A stretch of DNA of 64,000 bases from Halomonas sp. 1513. Its GTDB lineage: Bacteria; Pseudomonadota; Gammaproteobacteria; Pseudomonadales; Halomonadaceae. The DNA lies in contig CP019326.1 in NCBI GenBank assembly GCA_001971685.1, positions 1,984,001 through 2,048,000 on the forward strand, read 5' to 3'. Both the position numbers and the translations under genes were made by a program. Under the pieces are notes generated by a model that searched no databases, had not been told where the DNA came from, and saw only the letters and a program-made list of their open reading frames with translations. Positions 19,008 to 27,292 of this stretch are shown one piece after another; the stretch's first letter is position 1, and each line of letters opens with the position of its first letter.

Positions 19008-19586
19008 ATGAACTTTCTCGCCCATGCCTGGCTGGCGCGTCGCGGCAGCGATGACTTCCTCTACGGCAACCTGATTGCCGACGGCGTCAAGGGCAGTGAT
19101 CTCGGTGACTGGCCCGACGCCACGGCGCTGGGCATTCGCCATCACCGCCGCGTCGACGCCTGGGTCGATCGCCATCCCAGCGTACTCGCGGCACGTCATC
19201 GCGCGCCGCGCGCCCAGCGGCGCTATGCGGCGATCGCCCTGGACCTAGTGTGGGATCACTTCCTGTCTCGCGATACCGCGGCGCTGGCCGAGCAGCAGCA
19301 ACTGGTCGAACGCTGCTATCGACTGCTCTCGGCACGTTCGGCGCCGGCGCGCCTGGAGCACATGGTGCCCTCGCTGGTGGCTCACGACTGGCTGCGCGGC
19401 TACGCCGATTTCGATTTCACCTGCCGTGCGGTGGCCGGCATCGGGCGGCGCCTGTCGGGGCCCAACCGGCTCGCCGAGCTGGTGCCGTGGCTATACGACG
19501 ACTATGCGGCGCTGGAGTACGACTTTCAGCAGCTGTGGCCGGCCGTGCATGCGGCGCTGGAGAGCGACGGTCGCAGGCTCGCGTAA
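19008..19586 (+). CDS. acpH: Acyl carrier protein phosphodiesterase
   Basis: A 192-aa HD-like hydrolase of the AcpH family that removes the 4'-phosphopantetheine group from acyl carrier protein. Recognisable family segments are MNFLAHAWLA, FLYGNLIADGVKGSDL, IRHHRRVDAWVDRHP with metal-binding histidines, LDLVWDHFLSRD, and the C-terminal DDYAALEYDFQQLWPAV. The gene begins eight bases after tusE and may ride on the same transcript, though no functional link to tRNA thiolation is known. It converges on moeA, with only four bases between the two stops. Confidence 0.9.
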   Translation: MNFLAHAWLARRGSDDFLYGNLIADGVKGSDLGDWPDATALGIRHHRRVDAWVDRHPSVLAARHRAPRAQRRYAAIALDLVWDHFLSRDTAALAEQQQLVERCYRLLSARSAPARLEHMVPSLVAHDWLRGYADFDFTCRAVAGIGRRLSGPNRLAELVPWLYDDYAALEYDFQQLWPAVHAALESDGRRLA

Positions 19587-19590
19587 ACGC

Positions 19591-20805
19591 TCACTGCAGC
19601 CACAGGCAGTCGATTTCGTCACCCTGACGCACGTCGCTATGGGCCGGGATCACTGCCAGCGCATCGGCTTGAATGCAGGACGATAGAACTCCCGAATTCT
19701 GGTCGCGAAAGGCGCGGGCGGTGATGCCGTCGGCAGTGAAGTCCAGTGCCACGCGCATGTAGTGCTGGCGGGCCTGAGTGGTGGTGGCGAACTCGGCGCG
19801 AGCGCGCAGCCGCGGCAGTGTAGCAAGTGCCGGACAGCCGAGCAGGGCACCAACCAGTGGGCGCAGGAACAGCCAGGCGCCGACGAACCCCGACACCGGG
19901 TTGCCGGGCAGGCCGACGAAGCGCGCCGAGCTGCCGTCGGTGCGCGGCAGGCGGCCAAGTGCCAGCGGTTTGCCGGGACGCATGGCGAGCCGCCACAGGT
20001 CGAGCTCGCCGAGCTGCGTCAGCGCTGCCTTGACGTGATCCTCTTCGCCGACGCTGACGCCGCCGGTGGTCACCACGATGTCGGCCCGGGCGGCGGCCGC
20101 GGCCAGGCAGCGGCAGGTCGCATCGAAGTCATCGGCCACGCGTTCGGCCAGCACCACCTCGGCGCCGAACTGTTCGAGCAGTTGGCGCAGCATGGGACGA
20201 TTGGAGTTGTAGATCTGCCCCGCAGCCAGCGGCTGGCCGGGGTCGATCACCTCATCGCCGGTGGAGAGCAGGGCGACCCTGGGCCTGCGCGTCACGCTGA
20301 CCTCGGTAATCCCTTGGCCGGCCAGATGGCCGAGTGCGGCGGCATTGAGTCGCTGGCCGGCGTCGAGCAGTGTATCGCCGGCGCTGACATCACGGCCGCG
20401 GCGGCGCAGGTTGTCGCCGGCGGGAATCTCCGCCGGCATTAGCGCTTGCTCGCCGTTGATCTCGACGCGCTCCTGCATCACCACACAATCGGCCCCAGGC
20501 GGAATTTCACCGCCGGTGAAGATGCGCGCGCAGCTGCCGGGAGCAAGTGCGGCGGCGGGCTGGCCGGCGGCAATGCGCTGGCTGACCGCTAGCCACTTCC
20601 CGGCATCCCGGTGGTGGAGCGCGTAGCCGTCCATGGCGCTGTTGTCGAAGGGGGGCACGTCGAGGCGTGCGGTGACGCTCTCGGCCAGCACCCGGCCTCC
20701 GCTGGCAGCCAGCGGCAGGGGCTCGGCGGGGAGCCTGGCGACGCCGTCGAGCAGGGCACCCAGTGCGGCCTCTATGGGCTGCAGGCCATCCGCGTGCTCA
20801 GCCAT
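19591..20805 (-). CDS. moeA: MoeA, molybdopterin molybdotransferase
   Basis: Inserts molybdate into adenylylated molybdopterin, the last step of molybdenum cofactor synthesis (404 aa, normal length). Landmarks are [34 protein letters not shown], the catalytic [15 protein letters not shown] loop and [11 protein letters not shown]. The gene overlaps moaB by eight bases and is the last of a DUF1244-moaB-moeA operon. The operon sits directly beside the formate dehydrogenase locus and within 10 kb of xanthine dehydrogenase, both of which need this cofactor. Formate dehydrogenases use the bis-guanine-dinucleotide form, which would need further enzymes encoded elsewhere. Confidence 0.95.
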   Translation of the reverse strand: MAEHADGLQPIEAALGALLDGVARLPAEPLPLAASGGRVLAESVTARLDVPPFDNSAMDGYALHHRDAGKWLAVSQRIAAGQPAAALAPGSCARIFTGGEIPPGADCVVMQERVEINGEQALMPAEIPAGDNLRRRGRDVSAGDTLLDAGQRLNAAALGHLAGQGITEVSVTRRPRVALLSTGDEVIDPGQPLAAGQIYNSNRPMLRQLLEQFGAEVVLAERVADDFDATCRCLAAAAARADIVVTTGGVSVGEEDHVKAALTQLGELDLWRLAMRPGKPLALGRLPRTDGSSARFVGLPGNPVSGFVGAWLFLRPLVGALLGCPALATLPRLRARAEFATTTQARQHYMRVALDFTADGITARAFRDQNSGVLSSCIQADALAVIPAHSDVRQGDEIDCLWLQ

Positions 20806-21328
20806 GGGTGCCGCGCTCCGGTATCACCAGATTGGCAAAATTGCACGGCTTGTGGCGGCTATCCAACTGCTCGAGCAGGATGCCGTCCCAGGCCGTGCGG
20901 CAGGCGCCGGTCGACCCGGGCAGGCAGAACACCACGGTGGCGTTGGCCAGGCCCGCCAGGCAGCGGCTCTGGATGGTCGAGCTGCCGACTTCGTGGAAGG
21001 AGAGCTGGCGAAACAGTTCGCCGAAGCCTTCGATGGGCTTGTCGAACAGCACCCGCACCGCTTCGGGCGTCGAGTCGCGCCCGGTGAAGCCTGTCCCGCC
21101 GGTAGTCAACACCACCTGCACGGTAGGGTCGGCGATCCACGCGGCGACCTGGGCGCGGATGCGATAGACGTCGTCGACCACGATGCGCTTGTCGGCCAGC
21201 CGATGGCCGGCGTCGATGAGCCGCTCGACCAGTGTCTGTCCGCTGCGGTCGGTGTCTTCGGTGCGGGTGTCGGAGACCGTCAGCACCGCCACGTTGAGCG
21301 GCACCAGGGTGTTGCGATCGTCGCTCAT
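20798..21328 (-). CDS. moaB: MoaB, molybdenum cofactor biosynthesis protein
   Basis: A 176-aa MogA/MoaB-fold protein thought to adenylylate molybdopterin before molybdate insertion by MoeA. Visible motifs are [37 protein letters not shown] and [17 protein letters not shown]. The last is typical of MoaB rather than MogA. It is translationally coupled to moeA by an eight-base overlap and begins four bases after the DUF1244 gene. Confidence 0.94.
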   Translation of the reverse strand: MSDDRNTLVPLNVAVLTVSDTRTEDTDRSGQTLVERLIDAGHRLADKRIVVDDVYRIRAQVAAWIADPTVQVVLTTGGTGFTGRDSTPEAVRVLFDKPIEGFGELFRQLSFHEVGSSTIQSRCLAGLANATVVFCLPGSTGACRTAWDGILLEQLDSRHKPCNFANLVIPERGTHG

Positions 21329-21331
21329 GGT

Positions 21332-21640
21332 TCAGCCCTTGTGGGAGTGGCGGGCCTCAAGGGCGGCAAGCTGCTCGGGGCTGGCCGGCGTCTGGTGATT
21401 GTCCTTCCACTCTTGGTAGGGCATGCCGTAGACGTATTCGCGGGCGGCGTCGAGGTCGAGTTCGACATCGCGCTCGTCGGCGGCGTTGACCAGCCACTTG
21501 GAGAAGCAGTTGCGGCAGAAGCCGGCGAGCACCATGAGGTCGATGTTCTGCACTTCCTTGTGCTCGTCGAGGTGCTTGAGCAGGCGCCGGAAGGCGGCCG
21601 CTTCGAGCTCGGTACGGGTAGCATCGTCGAGATGTTGCAT
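21332..21640 (-). CDS. DUF1244 family protein
   Basis: A 102-aa all-helical protein of the DUF1244 family, function unknown. The conserved core is LMVLAGFCRNCFSKWLVNAADE around residues 39-60, with a CxxC pair (C47, C50), followed by YVYGMPYQEWKDNHQ. It is the first gene of the moaB-moeA operon. The cysteine pair and small size would suit a redox or metal-binding role, but this is a guess from residues only. It is separated from the upstream formate dehydrogenase operon by a strong terminator. Confidence 0.87.
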   Translation of the reverse strand: MQHLDDATRTELEAAAFRRLLKHLDEHKEVQNIDLMVLAGFCRNCFSKWLVNAADERDVELDLDAAREYVYGMPYQEWKDNHQTPASPEQLAALEARHSHKG

Positions 21641-21702
21641 GGGGTATTCCTTGTGACTAGGCCGGCACGGTTCCGGCAGGGACGTTTGGGGCTTAGCATA
21701 AC

Positions 21703-21728
21703 AAAAGACACCGCCCGTAGGCGGTGTC
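21703..21728 (-). terminator. Intrinsic terminator of the formate dehydrogenase operon
   Basis: Reading the minus strand, GACACCGCC and GGCGGTGTC form a 9-bp perfect stem around a 4-base loop, followed directly by TTTTGTT. It lies 24 bases beyond the stop of the gamma subunit gene and before the DUF1244 gene, so it separates the fdh and moa/moe transcripts. Confidence 0.9.
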
Positions 21729-21751
21729 CACAGGTCAATCAGGCGCCGGGG

Positions 21752-22795
21752 TTAACCGGGCTGACTGGGCGCCGGTTTTTCACCGCCGTCAGCGGTCGAC
21801 TGATCGAGGGTGTCGGCATCTACCGCCTGGTCCTTGACCTCTTCGTACCACAGGTTGTGGTGCTCCTTGGCCCAGGACTCATCGACATAGCCGGTCTTCA
21901 TACCCTCCAGCGAGCCTTCGGTGCCCACCGTGCCGATGTAGATATGACCCATCGCCACTGCGGTCAGGCCGAGGGCCGCCACCGCATGGATGACGTTGGC
22001 CCACATCATGGTGTCGCGGGTCTGGTCGAAGTTGGGGAAGTTGAGGACCAGACCGCTGATGATCACCGCTACACCGGCGGTGGCCAGCAGCCAGAACCAG
22101 ACCTTCTCACCGGCATTGGCGAAGCCGGCGTCGGGATGCCCCTTGCCCACCAGTCCGCCGCCTTTCTTGAACCAAGCCAGGTCGTGCTTCTTTGGCAGGT
22201 TGTGCTTCAAGAACTTGGCGAGGATGATCAGCAGAAGAATCCCGAACAGCGGCCCCAGGTAGTTATGGGAGACTTTGGAGGCTGAGATCATCGCGCCCCA
22301 TACCGCATCCCCGAACAGCGAGCGGAACACATACTTGCCGTAGAGGATGTTGAGGCCCGACAGCGCCAGGATGATGAACAGCGAGGCCACGCTCCAGTGC
22401 AGCGTGCGCTCGACTGCCGACCAGCGGAACAGCTTGCGGCCGGTAGGCCGTTCATCAAGGTTCTTGCGGCCGAAGATCACGTAGAACAGGGCGATCATGA
22501 CGATCATCCCGCCCATGGCAATCAAGCCGAAGGGCGTGACCCAGTTGTTGCGGATTTCCCTCCAGGTCTGACCGGCAGCGTTGATCAGGTTGTAGTTGGA
22601 GTCATGGCGCGTGTCGCGGAAGTTCGCGTCGACTTCACCGCTTCTGACCTGTCGCCAGGTGTCAGAATCGGCGACCCCCACCGAGGTGGAGATCTCGCGG
22701 TTGGGGTCGGCCGACTGCGCCATGGCCTGACTGCCGACGCCAAGCGTCAGCAGGGTCATCAGCAAGACGATGCAGGCATGTCTGAGCAGGGACAT
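21752..22795 (-). CDS. Formate dehydrogenase gamma subunit (cytochrome b)
   Basis: Membrane anchor and di-heme cytochrome b subunit (347 aa) that passes electrons from the periplasmic formate dehydrogenase to the quinone pool. A signal-like N terminus is followed by a periplasmic segment of about 65 residues, then TM segments near 95-115, 145-165 (ERTLHWSVASLFIILALSGLNILYG), 195-215 and 250-290. Heme-ligand histidines appear in HWSV, SHNYLGPLFG and ANVIHAVAALGLTAVAMGHIYIGTVG. The protein is longer at its N terminus than E. coli FdnI. It is the last structural gene of the operon. Confidence 0.92.
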   Translation of the reverse strand: MSLLRHACIVLLMTLLTLGVGSQAMAQSADPNREISTSVGVADSDTWRQVRSGEVDANFRDTRHDSNYNLINAAGQTWREIRNNWVTPFGLIAMGGMIVMIALFYVIFGRKNLDERPTGRKLFRWSAVERTLHWSVASLFIILALSGLNILYGKYVFRSLFGDAVWGAMISASKVSHNYLGPLFGILLLIILAKFLKHNLPKKHDLAWFKKGGGLVGKGHPDAGFANAGEKVWFWLLATAGVAVIISGLVLNFPNFDQTRDTMMWANVIHAVAALGLTAVAMGHIYIGTVGTEGSLEGMKTGYVDESWAKEHHNLWYEEVKDQAVDADTLDQSTADGGEKPAPSQPG

Positions 22796-22806
22796 GGAAG
22801 GCCTCC

Positions 22807-23442
22807 TTACCCTTGGCGGGTGGCGTCGTAGGCCAGGTTATCCATGCGCGCCGCTGCGGTGTCGGGCCCCTGGCGGTTGACCTCTGACCAGGCGCCATCT
22901 TCGTGACCGCGCTGTACCACACGCTGACGGAAGATATCGGCCACCGTCTGGGCGTCACCCGCCAGCAGTGCCTTGGTGGAGCACATCTCGGCGCACAGCG
23001 GCAGCTTGCCCTCGGCAATACGGTTGGCACCGTATTTCTCGTACTCTTCTTCCTTGGAGTCGGCGGGGCCGCCGGCACAGAAGGTGCACTTGTCCATCTT
23101 GCCGCGCTCGCCGAAGGCGTTCTGCTGGGGGAACTGCGGGGCGCCGAACGGGCAGGCGTAGAGGCAGTAACCGCAGCCGATGCACAGGTCCTTGTCGTGC
23201 AGCACGATGCCGTCGTCGGTCTTGTAGAAGCAGTCGGTGGGGCAGACTGCCATGCACGGTGCATCGTCGCAGTGCATGCAGGCCACCGAGATCGATACCT
23301 CGGTGGGTTCGCCGTCGTTGAGGGTCACGACGCGGCGGCGCTGGATGCCCCATTCGACGTCGTTGGCGTTCTTACAGGCGGTGACGCAGCCGTTGCAGTC
23401 GATGCAGCGCTCGGCGTCACACATGAATTTCATCTGGGCCAT
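22807..23442 (-). CDS. fdh3B: Formate dehydrogenase beta subunit (four 4Fe-4S clusters)
   Basis: Electron-transfer subunit (211 aa) between the catalytic and cytochrome subunits. Four ferredoxin-type cysteine clusters are visible: CIDCNGCVTAC, CMHCDDAPCMAVCP, CIGCGYCLYACPFGA, and CTFC paired with a later CAEMC. This matches the FDH3-type beta subunit. I place the start at 23442 (MAQMKFMC), where AGGAG precedes the ATG. The longer frame has no ribosome site. There is no C-terminal membrane helix, so anchoring depends on the cytochrome subunit alone, unlike E. coli FdnH. It presumably travels to the periplasm with the alpha subunit through the TAT pathway. Confidence 0.92.
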   Translation of the reverse strand: MAQMKFMCDAERCIDCNGCVTACKNANDVEWGIQRRRVVTLNDGEPTEVSISVACMHCDDAPCMAVCPTDCFYKTDDGIVLHDKDLCIGCGYCLYACPFGAPQFPQQNAFGERGKMDKCTFCAGGPADSKEEEYEKYGANRIAEGKLPLCAEMCSTKALLAGDAQTVADIFRQRVVQRGHEDGAWSEVNRQGPDTAAARMDNLAYDATRQG

Positions 23443-23504
23443 GCTGGTTCTCCTATTCCGGCGCGGCATGTCTGCCGCGCCGTCAAGCGTTCAGGGTCGC
23501 GACG

Positions 23505-26357
23505 TCAGGCGCGTTCGATCCGGCAGATGGTGCACTTGGTTTCCTGCATCAGCGTCACCGGGTCGTAGCCGTAGGTGGTGGCGGTATTGGCCGCTTCGCC
23601 GAGGACGTAAGGGTCCGAGCCTTCGGGGTAGCGGTCGCGCAGGTTCTCGCCCTGGAACATGCCGCCGAAGTGGAACGGCATGAAGGCCACGCCACGATCG
23701 ACCCGCCGGGTGACCATCGCCTTGACCTTGACGCGGCCGCCCTCGGCGCCCTCGACCCAGACCTCGTCGCCATCGCTGATACCGATATCGTTGGCGTTGG
23801 CCGGGTTGATCTCGACGAACATCTCCTGCTGCAGCTCGGCGAGCCACGACATCGAGCGGGTCTCCTCGCCACCCCCTTCGTACTCGACCAGGCGGCCGGA
23901 GGTCAGAATGATGGGATATTCGCTGGAGTTGTCGCGATCCTGAATGGTCTTGTAGAGCGTCGGCAGACGCATGATCGAGTCGAAGTCGTCCCAGGTCGGG
24001 AAGCGCTCGACCAGATCGCGGCGCGTGGTGTAGAGCGGCTCGCGGTGCTTGGGCACTTCATCGGGGAAGGTCCAGACCACGGCCCGCGCCTTGGCGTTGC
24101 CGTAGGGCGCACAGCCGTGCTCGATGGCCACGCGCTGGATGCCGCCGGAGAAGTCGGTCTTCCAGTTCTCGCCCTCGGCGGCTTCTTTCTCCTCGTCGGT
24201 GAGGTCGTCCCACCAGCCGAGATCCTTTAGCATCTGGGCGGTGAACTCGGGATAGCCGTCGGTAAGGTCGGACTCCACCGGTGCCGAGCCGTCGGCGAGC
24301 AGGTTGACGCCGTTGCGCTCGATGCCGAAGCGCGCACGGAAGCCCATGCCGCCTTCCTTCACCGGCACGCTGGTGTCGTAGAGGTTGGGCGAGCCGGGGT
24401 GGCGGAATTCCGGCGTCCCCCAGCACGGCCAGGGCAGGCCGTAGTAGTCACCGTCGGCCGGACCACCCTCGGCGCGCAGATCGCTGAAGCTGAAGGTGTG
24501 CCAGTTCTTCTGGTGCTCCTTGAGGCGCTCGGGGCTTTGGCCGGTGTAGCCGACTGTCCACATGCCGCGGTTGATCTCGCGCAGGATATCCTCGACCAGC
24601 GGCTCGTCGCCGTTCATCTCGATATGCTTGACGAACTCGTCGCCGAAACCGAGCTTACGCGCGAAGCGGTACATGATCTCGTGATCGGGCTTGGCCTCGA
24701 ACAGCGGCTCGATGACGCGGTCGCGCCACTGCAGCGAACGGTTGGTGGCGGTCACGCTGCCGGTGGTCTCGAACTGGGTGGCTGCCGGCAGCAGGTAGAC
24801 GCCGTCGCTGCGGTCGTGCATGACCGCGGCCACGGTGGGATAGGGGTCGACGATGACCATCATGTCGAGCTTCTGCATCGCCTGCCGCATTTCCGGACCG
24901 CGGGTCTGGGAGTTGACCGCATGGCCCCAGTAGAACATCGCCTTGAGCGCGGTGCGCTGGGAGATGTTGTCGTCGTCCTCGAGCACGCCGTCGATCCAGC
25001 GCGACACGGTAATGCCGCTGGTGTTCATCGGCTTGCCATCGGCGTATTCGACGTCCTCGAAGCGGCCCTTGAGCCATTCGTAGTCGACGTCCCAGACCTT
25101 GGCCCAGTGCTGCCACGCGCCTTCGGCGAGGCCGTAGTAGCCGGGCAGCGAATCGGAGCCGAGGCCCAGGTCGGTGGCGCCCTGAACGTTGTCGTGGCCG
25201 CGCAGGATGTTGGCACCGCCGCCGGACTTGCCGATATTGCCCAGCGCCAGCTCGAGGATGCAGTAGGCGCGGGTGTTATTGTTGCCGGTGGTGTGCTGGG
25301 TGCCACCCATGCACCACACCACGCAGCCCGGGCGCTGGTCGGCGAGGCGCTTGGCGGTGTCGAACATGGCGCTTTCCGGCACGCCGGTGACGTCTTCGAC
25401 CACGTCGGGCGTGAATTGGGCCACTTCGGCGCGGACGTCATCCATGCCGTAGACGCGCTGGGCGATATATTCGCTATCTTCCCAGCCGTTCTCGAAGATG
25501 TGCCACAGCAGCCCCCAGATGAAGGCTACGTCGGAGCCGGGGCGGATGCGCACGAACTTGTTGGCCTTGGCCGCGGTGCGGGTGAAGCGCGGGTCGGCGA
25601 CGATGATGTCGCAGTTGTTTCTCTCCTTGGCCATCAGGATGTGCTGCATGGCCACCGGGTGCGCTTCGGCGGGGTTGGAGCCGATGAACAGGATCGAACG
25701 ACTGTTTTGCATGTCGTTCAGCGAGTTGGTCATCGCACCGTAGCCCCAGGTGTTGGCTACCCCGGCCACGGTGGTGGAGTGACAGATGCGCGCCTGGTGG
25801 TCGGTGTTGTTGGTGCCCCACATCGAGGCCAGCTTGCGCATGAAGTAGGCCTGCTCGTTGTTGAACTTGGCCGAGCCCAGCCAGTAGACGCTGTCAGGAC
25901 CGTATTCATCGCGCAGTTCGAGCAGCTTGTCGCCGATCTCGTCGATGGCGTCGTCCCAGCTCATGCGCTGCCACTCGCCGTTGACCAGCTTCATCGGGTA
26001 CTTGAGGCGCCGCGTGGAGTGGCCGTGCTGGCGCAGCGAAGCGCCCTTGGCGCAGTGTGCGCCGCGGCTGATCGGGTGGTCGAAAGCCGGCTCCTGCTTG
26101 GTCCAGACGCCTTCCTGCACCTCGGCATAGGTGCCGCAGCCCACCGAGCAGTGGGTACAGATGGTGCGTTTGGTCTCCACCGGTGCATCGGAGACCGGTG
26201 TCTTGCCGCTGGCCTCGGCCGGACGCAGCATGTTGTTGCCCATGAAACCGACAGCGGCGAGGCCGCCGGTGGTCGCGCCGCTACGCTTCAGGAACTGGCG
26301 GCGGGAGATGCCCAGCCCAGGCTTGGCCGGGGTGGAGGCTTTTCTTGTCAAGCGCAT
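23505..26357 (-). CDS. Formate dehydrogenase catalytic alpha subunit (cysteine type)
   Basis: Molybdenum or tungsten bis-guanine-dinucleotide enzyme (950 aa) that oxidises formate to CO2 at the periplasmic face. The N terminus carries a TAT signal, SRRQFLKR at 18-25, followed by a hydrophobic stretch. One 4Fe-4S cluster is bound by C67, C70, C74 and C102. The metal ligand is cysteine 192 (ARICHSTTVAG), where E. coli FdnG uses selenocysteine, so no Sec machinery is needed. The C-terminal cofactor-binding domain is complete, ending TKCTICRIERA. TorD-type chaperone, FdhD and TAT helper genes lie upstream, as expected for maturation and export. Tungsten versus molybdenum cannot be decided from the sequence. 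Confidence 0.95.
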   Translation of the reverse strand: MRLTRKASTPAKPGLGISRRQFLKRSGATTGGLAAVGFMGNNMLRPAEASGKTPVSDAPVETKRTICTHCSVGCGTYAEVQEGVWTKQEPAFDHPISRGAHCAKGASLRQHGHSTRRLKYPMKLVNGEWQRMSWDDAIDEIGDKLLELRDEYGPDSVYWLGSAKFNNEQAYFMRKLASMWGTNNTDHQARICHSTTVAGVANTWGYGAMTNSLNDMQNSRSILFIGSNPAEAHPVAMQHILMAKERNNCDIIVADPRFTRTAAKANKFVRIRPGSDVAFIWGLLWHIFENGWEDSEYIAQRVYGMDDVRAEVAQFTPDVVEDVTGVPESAMFDTAKRLADQRPGCVVWCMGGTQHTTGNNNTRAYCILELALGNIGKSGGGANILRGHDNVQGATDLGLGSDSLPGYYGLAEGAWQHWAKVWDVDYEWLKGRFEDVEYADGKPMNTSGITVSRWIDGVLEDDDNISQRTALKAMFYWGHAVNSQTRGPEMRQAMQKLDMMVIVDPYPTVAAVMHDRSDGVYLLPAATQFETTGSVTATNRSLQWRDRVIEPLFEAKPDHEIMYRFARKLGFGDEFVKHIEMNGDEPLVEDILREINRGMWTVGYTGQSPERLKEHQKNWHTFSFSDLRAEGGPADGDYYGLPWPCWGTPEFRHPGSPNLYDTSVPVKEGGMGFRARFGIERNGVNLLADGSAPVESDLTDGYPEFTAQMLKDLGWWDDLTDEEKEAAEGENWKTDFSGGIQRVAIEHGCAPYGNAKARAVVWTFPDEVPKHREPLYTTRRDLVERFPTWDDFDSIMRLPTLYKTIQDRDNSSEYPIILTSGRLVEYEGGGEETRSMSWLAELQQEMFVEINPANANDIGISDGDEVWVEGAEGGRVKVKAMVTRRVDRGVAFMPFHFGGMFQGENLRDRYPEGSDPYVLGEAANTATTYGYDPVTLMQETKCTICRIERA

Positions 26358-26392
26358 CGAATCATTCCTCTTGACCGTGAATCGCGAAGGCG

Positions 26393-26593
26393 TCAGTCAC
26401 GTAGCGTGGCGTAGAAGGCGCGAATATGATCGGTTTCCCGATAGTTCAGTGAGGTGTCCTGCTGCTCGCTGGCGGGCTTGTCGGCTTGTACCAGCGTCAC
26501 GTTGCCGATCACTGCGGCGGTACCGGCGGCGGCGCCACCGATGCCCATCACGCGCAGGAAACGACGCCGCTGAGGGTTATGTTGGTCAGGCAT
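26393..26593 (-). CDS. Small TAT-signal protein of the formate dehydrogenase region
   Basis: A 66-aa protein made almost entirely of a twin-arginine signal: RRRFLRV at 9-15 followed by a hydrophobic, glycine- and alanine-rich stretch, then about 30 polar residues. It belongs to a small family found only beside formate dehydrogenase genes (formate dehydrogenase region TAT target). It lies 35 bases upstream of the alpha subunit gene, in the same operon. It may be a small periplasmic subunit or assembly factor. Its function is unknown. Confidence 0.85.
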   Translation of the reverse strand: MPDQHNPQRRRFLRVMGIGGAAAGTAAVIGNVTLVQADKPASEQQDTSLNYRETDHIRAFYATLRD

Positions 26594-26661
26594 GCTCTTT
26601 ATCTCCTCGTTGCTTCTTGTTTAGTAAACAGCGTAGCGGTTATGGCGCTTGCCTCCATGCC

Positions 26662-27288
26662 TCAGTTGGGCGCTGGATCAACGATCCGCACCGCGCTCAG
26701 CGCGGCGTCGTGGCGCTTTGCTTCCATGGCCAGGTAGGCCTGGCCGAGTCGGCCGACGCTGGCGTAGAACGGGGTATCGACGCCTGCCAGGTCGTGCATG
26801 CAGCGTTCGCCCCAGCTCGCCAGGTGTGCGTTGAAGAAGTCGGCCTGTTCGAGCGGCGCCTGCTCGATCAGCCAGGCCATGGCGTCGCATAGGGCCGCCA
26901 GGTGGTCCTCGGGCTCCTTGATCGCTGGATCACGCTCGAGGCCGAGTCGCCGCAGTTCGCGACGCAAGGCCACTACCGGCTCGTCCATCAGGGTGCCGTG
27001 CAGGTACCAGGAGGCATAGGGCAGGACATCGCCCTGAATCACGCCGATCAGGTGACGAAAGTGGGCCCGCTCGAGCCCTTCGATGTCGGCGCTGCGCGCC
27101 GCCTCGGCGAGCGCCTGCCAGGCCTGGCTGATCGGGGTGCCGTCAGGCTCGGCTTCGAGGTCGGCGACGAAATCCAGCAGGTCGGCATCCGGCGGCGCGG
27201 CGAGCAGGCGCCCCAGCAGGCGGTAGACGTCGGCACGCAGCGCGTCGCCGTCGTCCTGTGCAATAGGCGGGTCAGTGGCCTGGGTCAT
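26662..27288 (-). CDS. TorD/DmsD family molybdoenzyme chaperone
   Basis: A 208-aa all-helical cytoplasmic chaperone of the TorD family. Such proteins bind the TAT signal of a partner molybdoenzyme and hold it until the cofactor is inserted. Family features include LRADVYRLLGRLLAAPPDADLLDF at the N terminus and the central YASWYLHGTLMDEPVVALRRELRRLGLER motif. The gene starts four bases after the stop of the ferredoxin-like gene and precedes the TAT peptide and alpha subunit genes. Its client is therefore almost certainly this formate dehydrogenase. Confidence 0.9.
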   Translation of the reverse strand: MTQATDPPIAQDDGDALRADVYRLLGRLLAAPPDADLLDFVADLEAEPDGTPISQAWQALAEAARSADIEGLERAHFRHLIGVIQGDVLPYASWYLHGTLMDEPVVALRRELRRLGLERDPAIKEPEDHLAALCDAMAWLIEQAPLEQADFFNAHLASWGERCMHDLAGVDTPFYASVGRLGQAYLAMEAKRHDAALSAVRIVDPAPN

Positions 27289-27292
27289 GGCG

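Noticed and set aside
25785..25800. Selenocysteine codon in formate dehydrogenase alpha
   Set aside because: The codon at the metal-ligand position is a cysteine codon (residue 192), and no in-frame TGA interrupts the gene.
24399..26414. A 671-codon open frame opposite the formate dehydrogenase alpha subunit
   Set aside because: Shadow of the real gene. The product is low in complexity and has no homology I can recognise.
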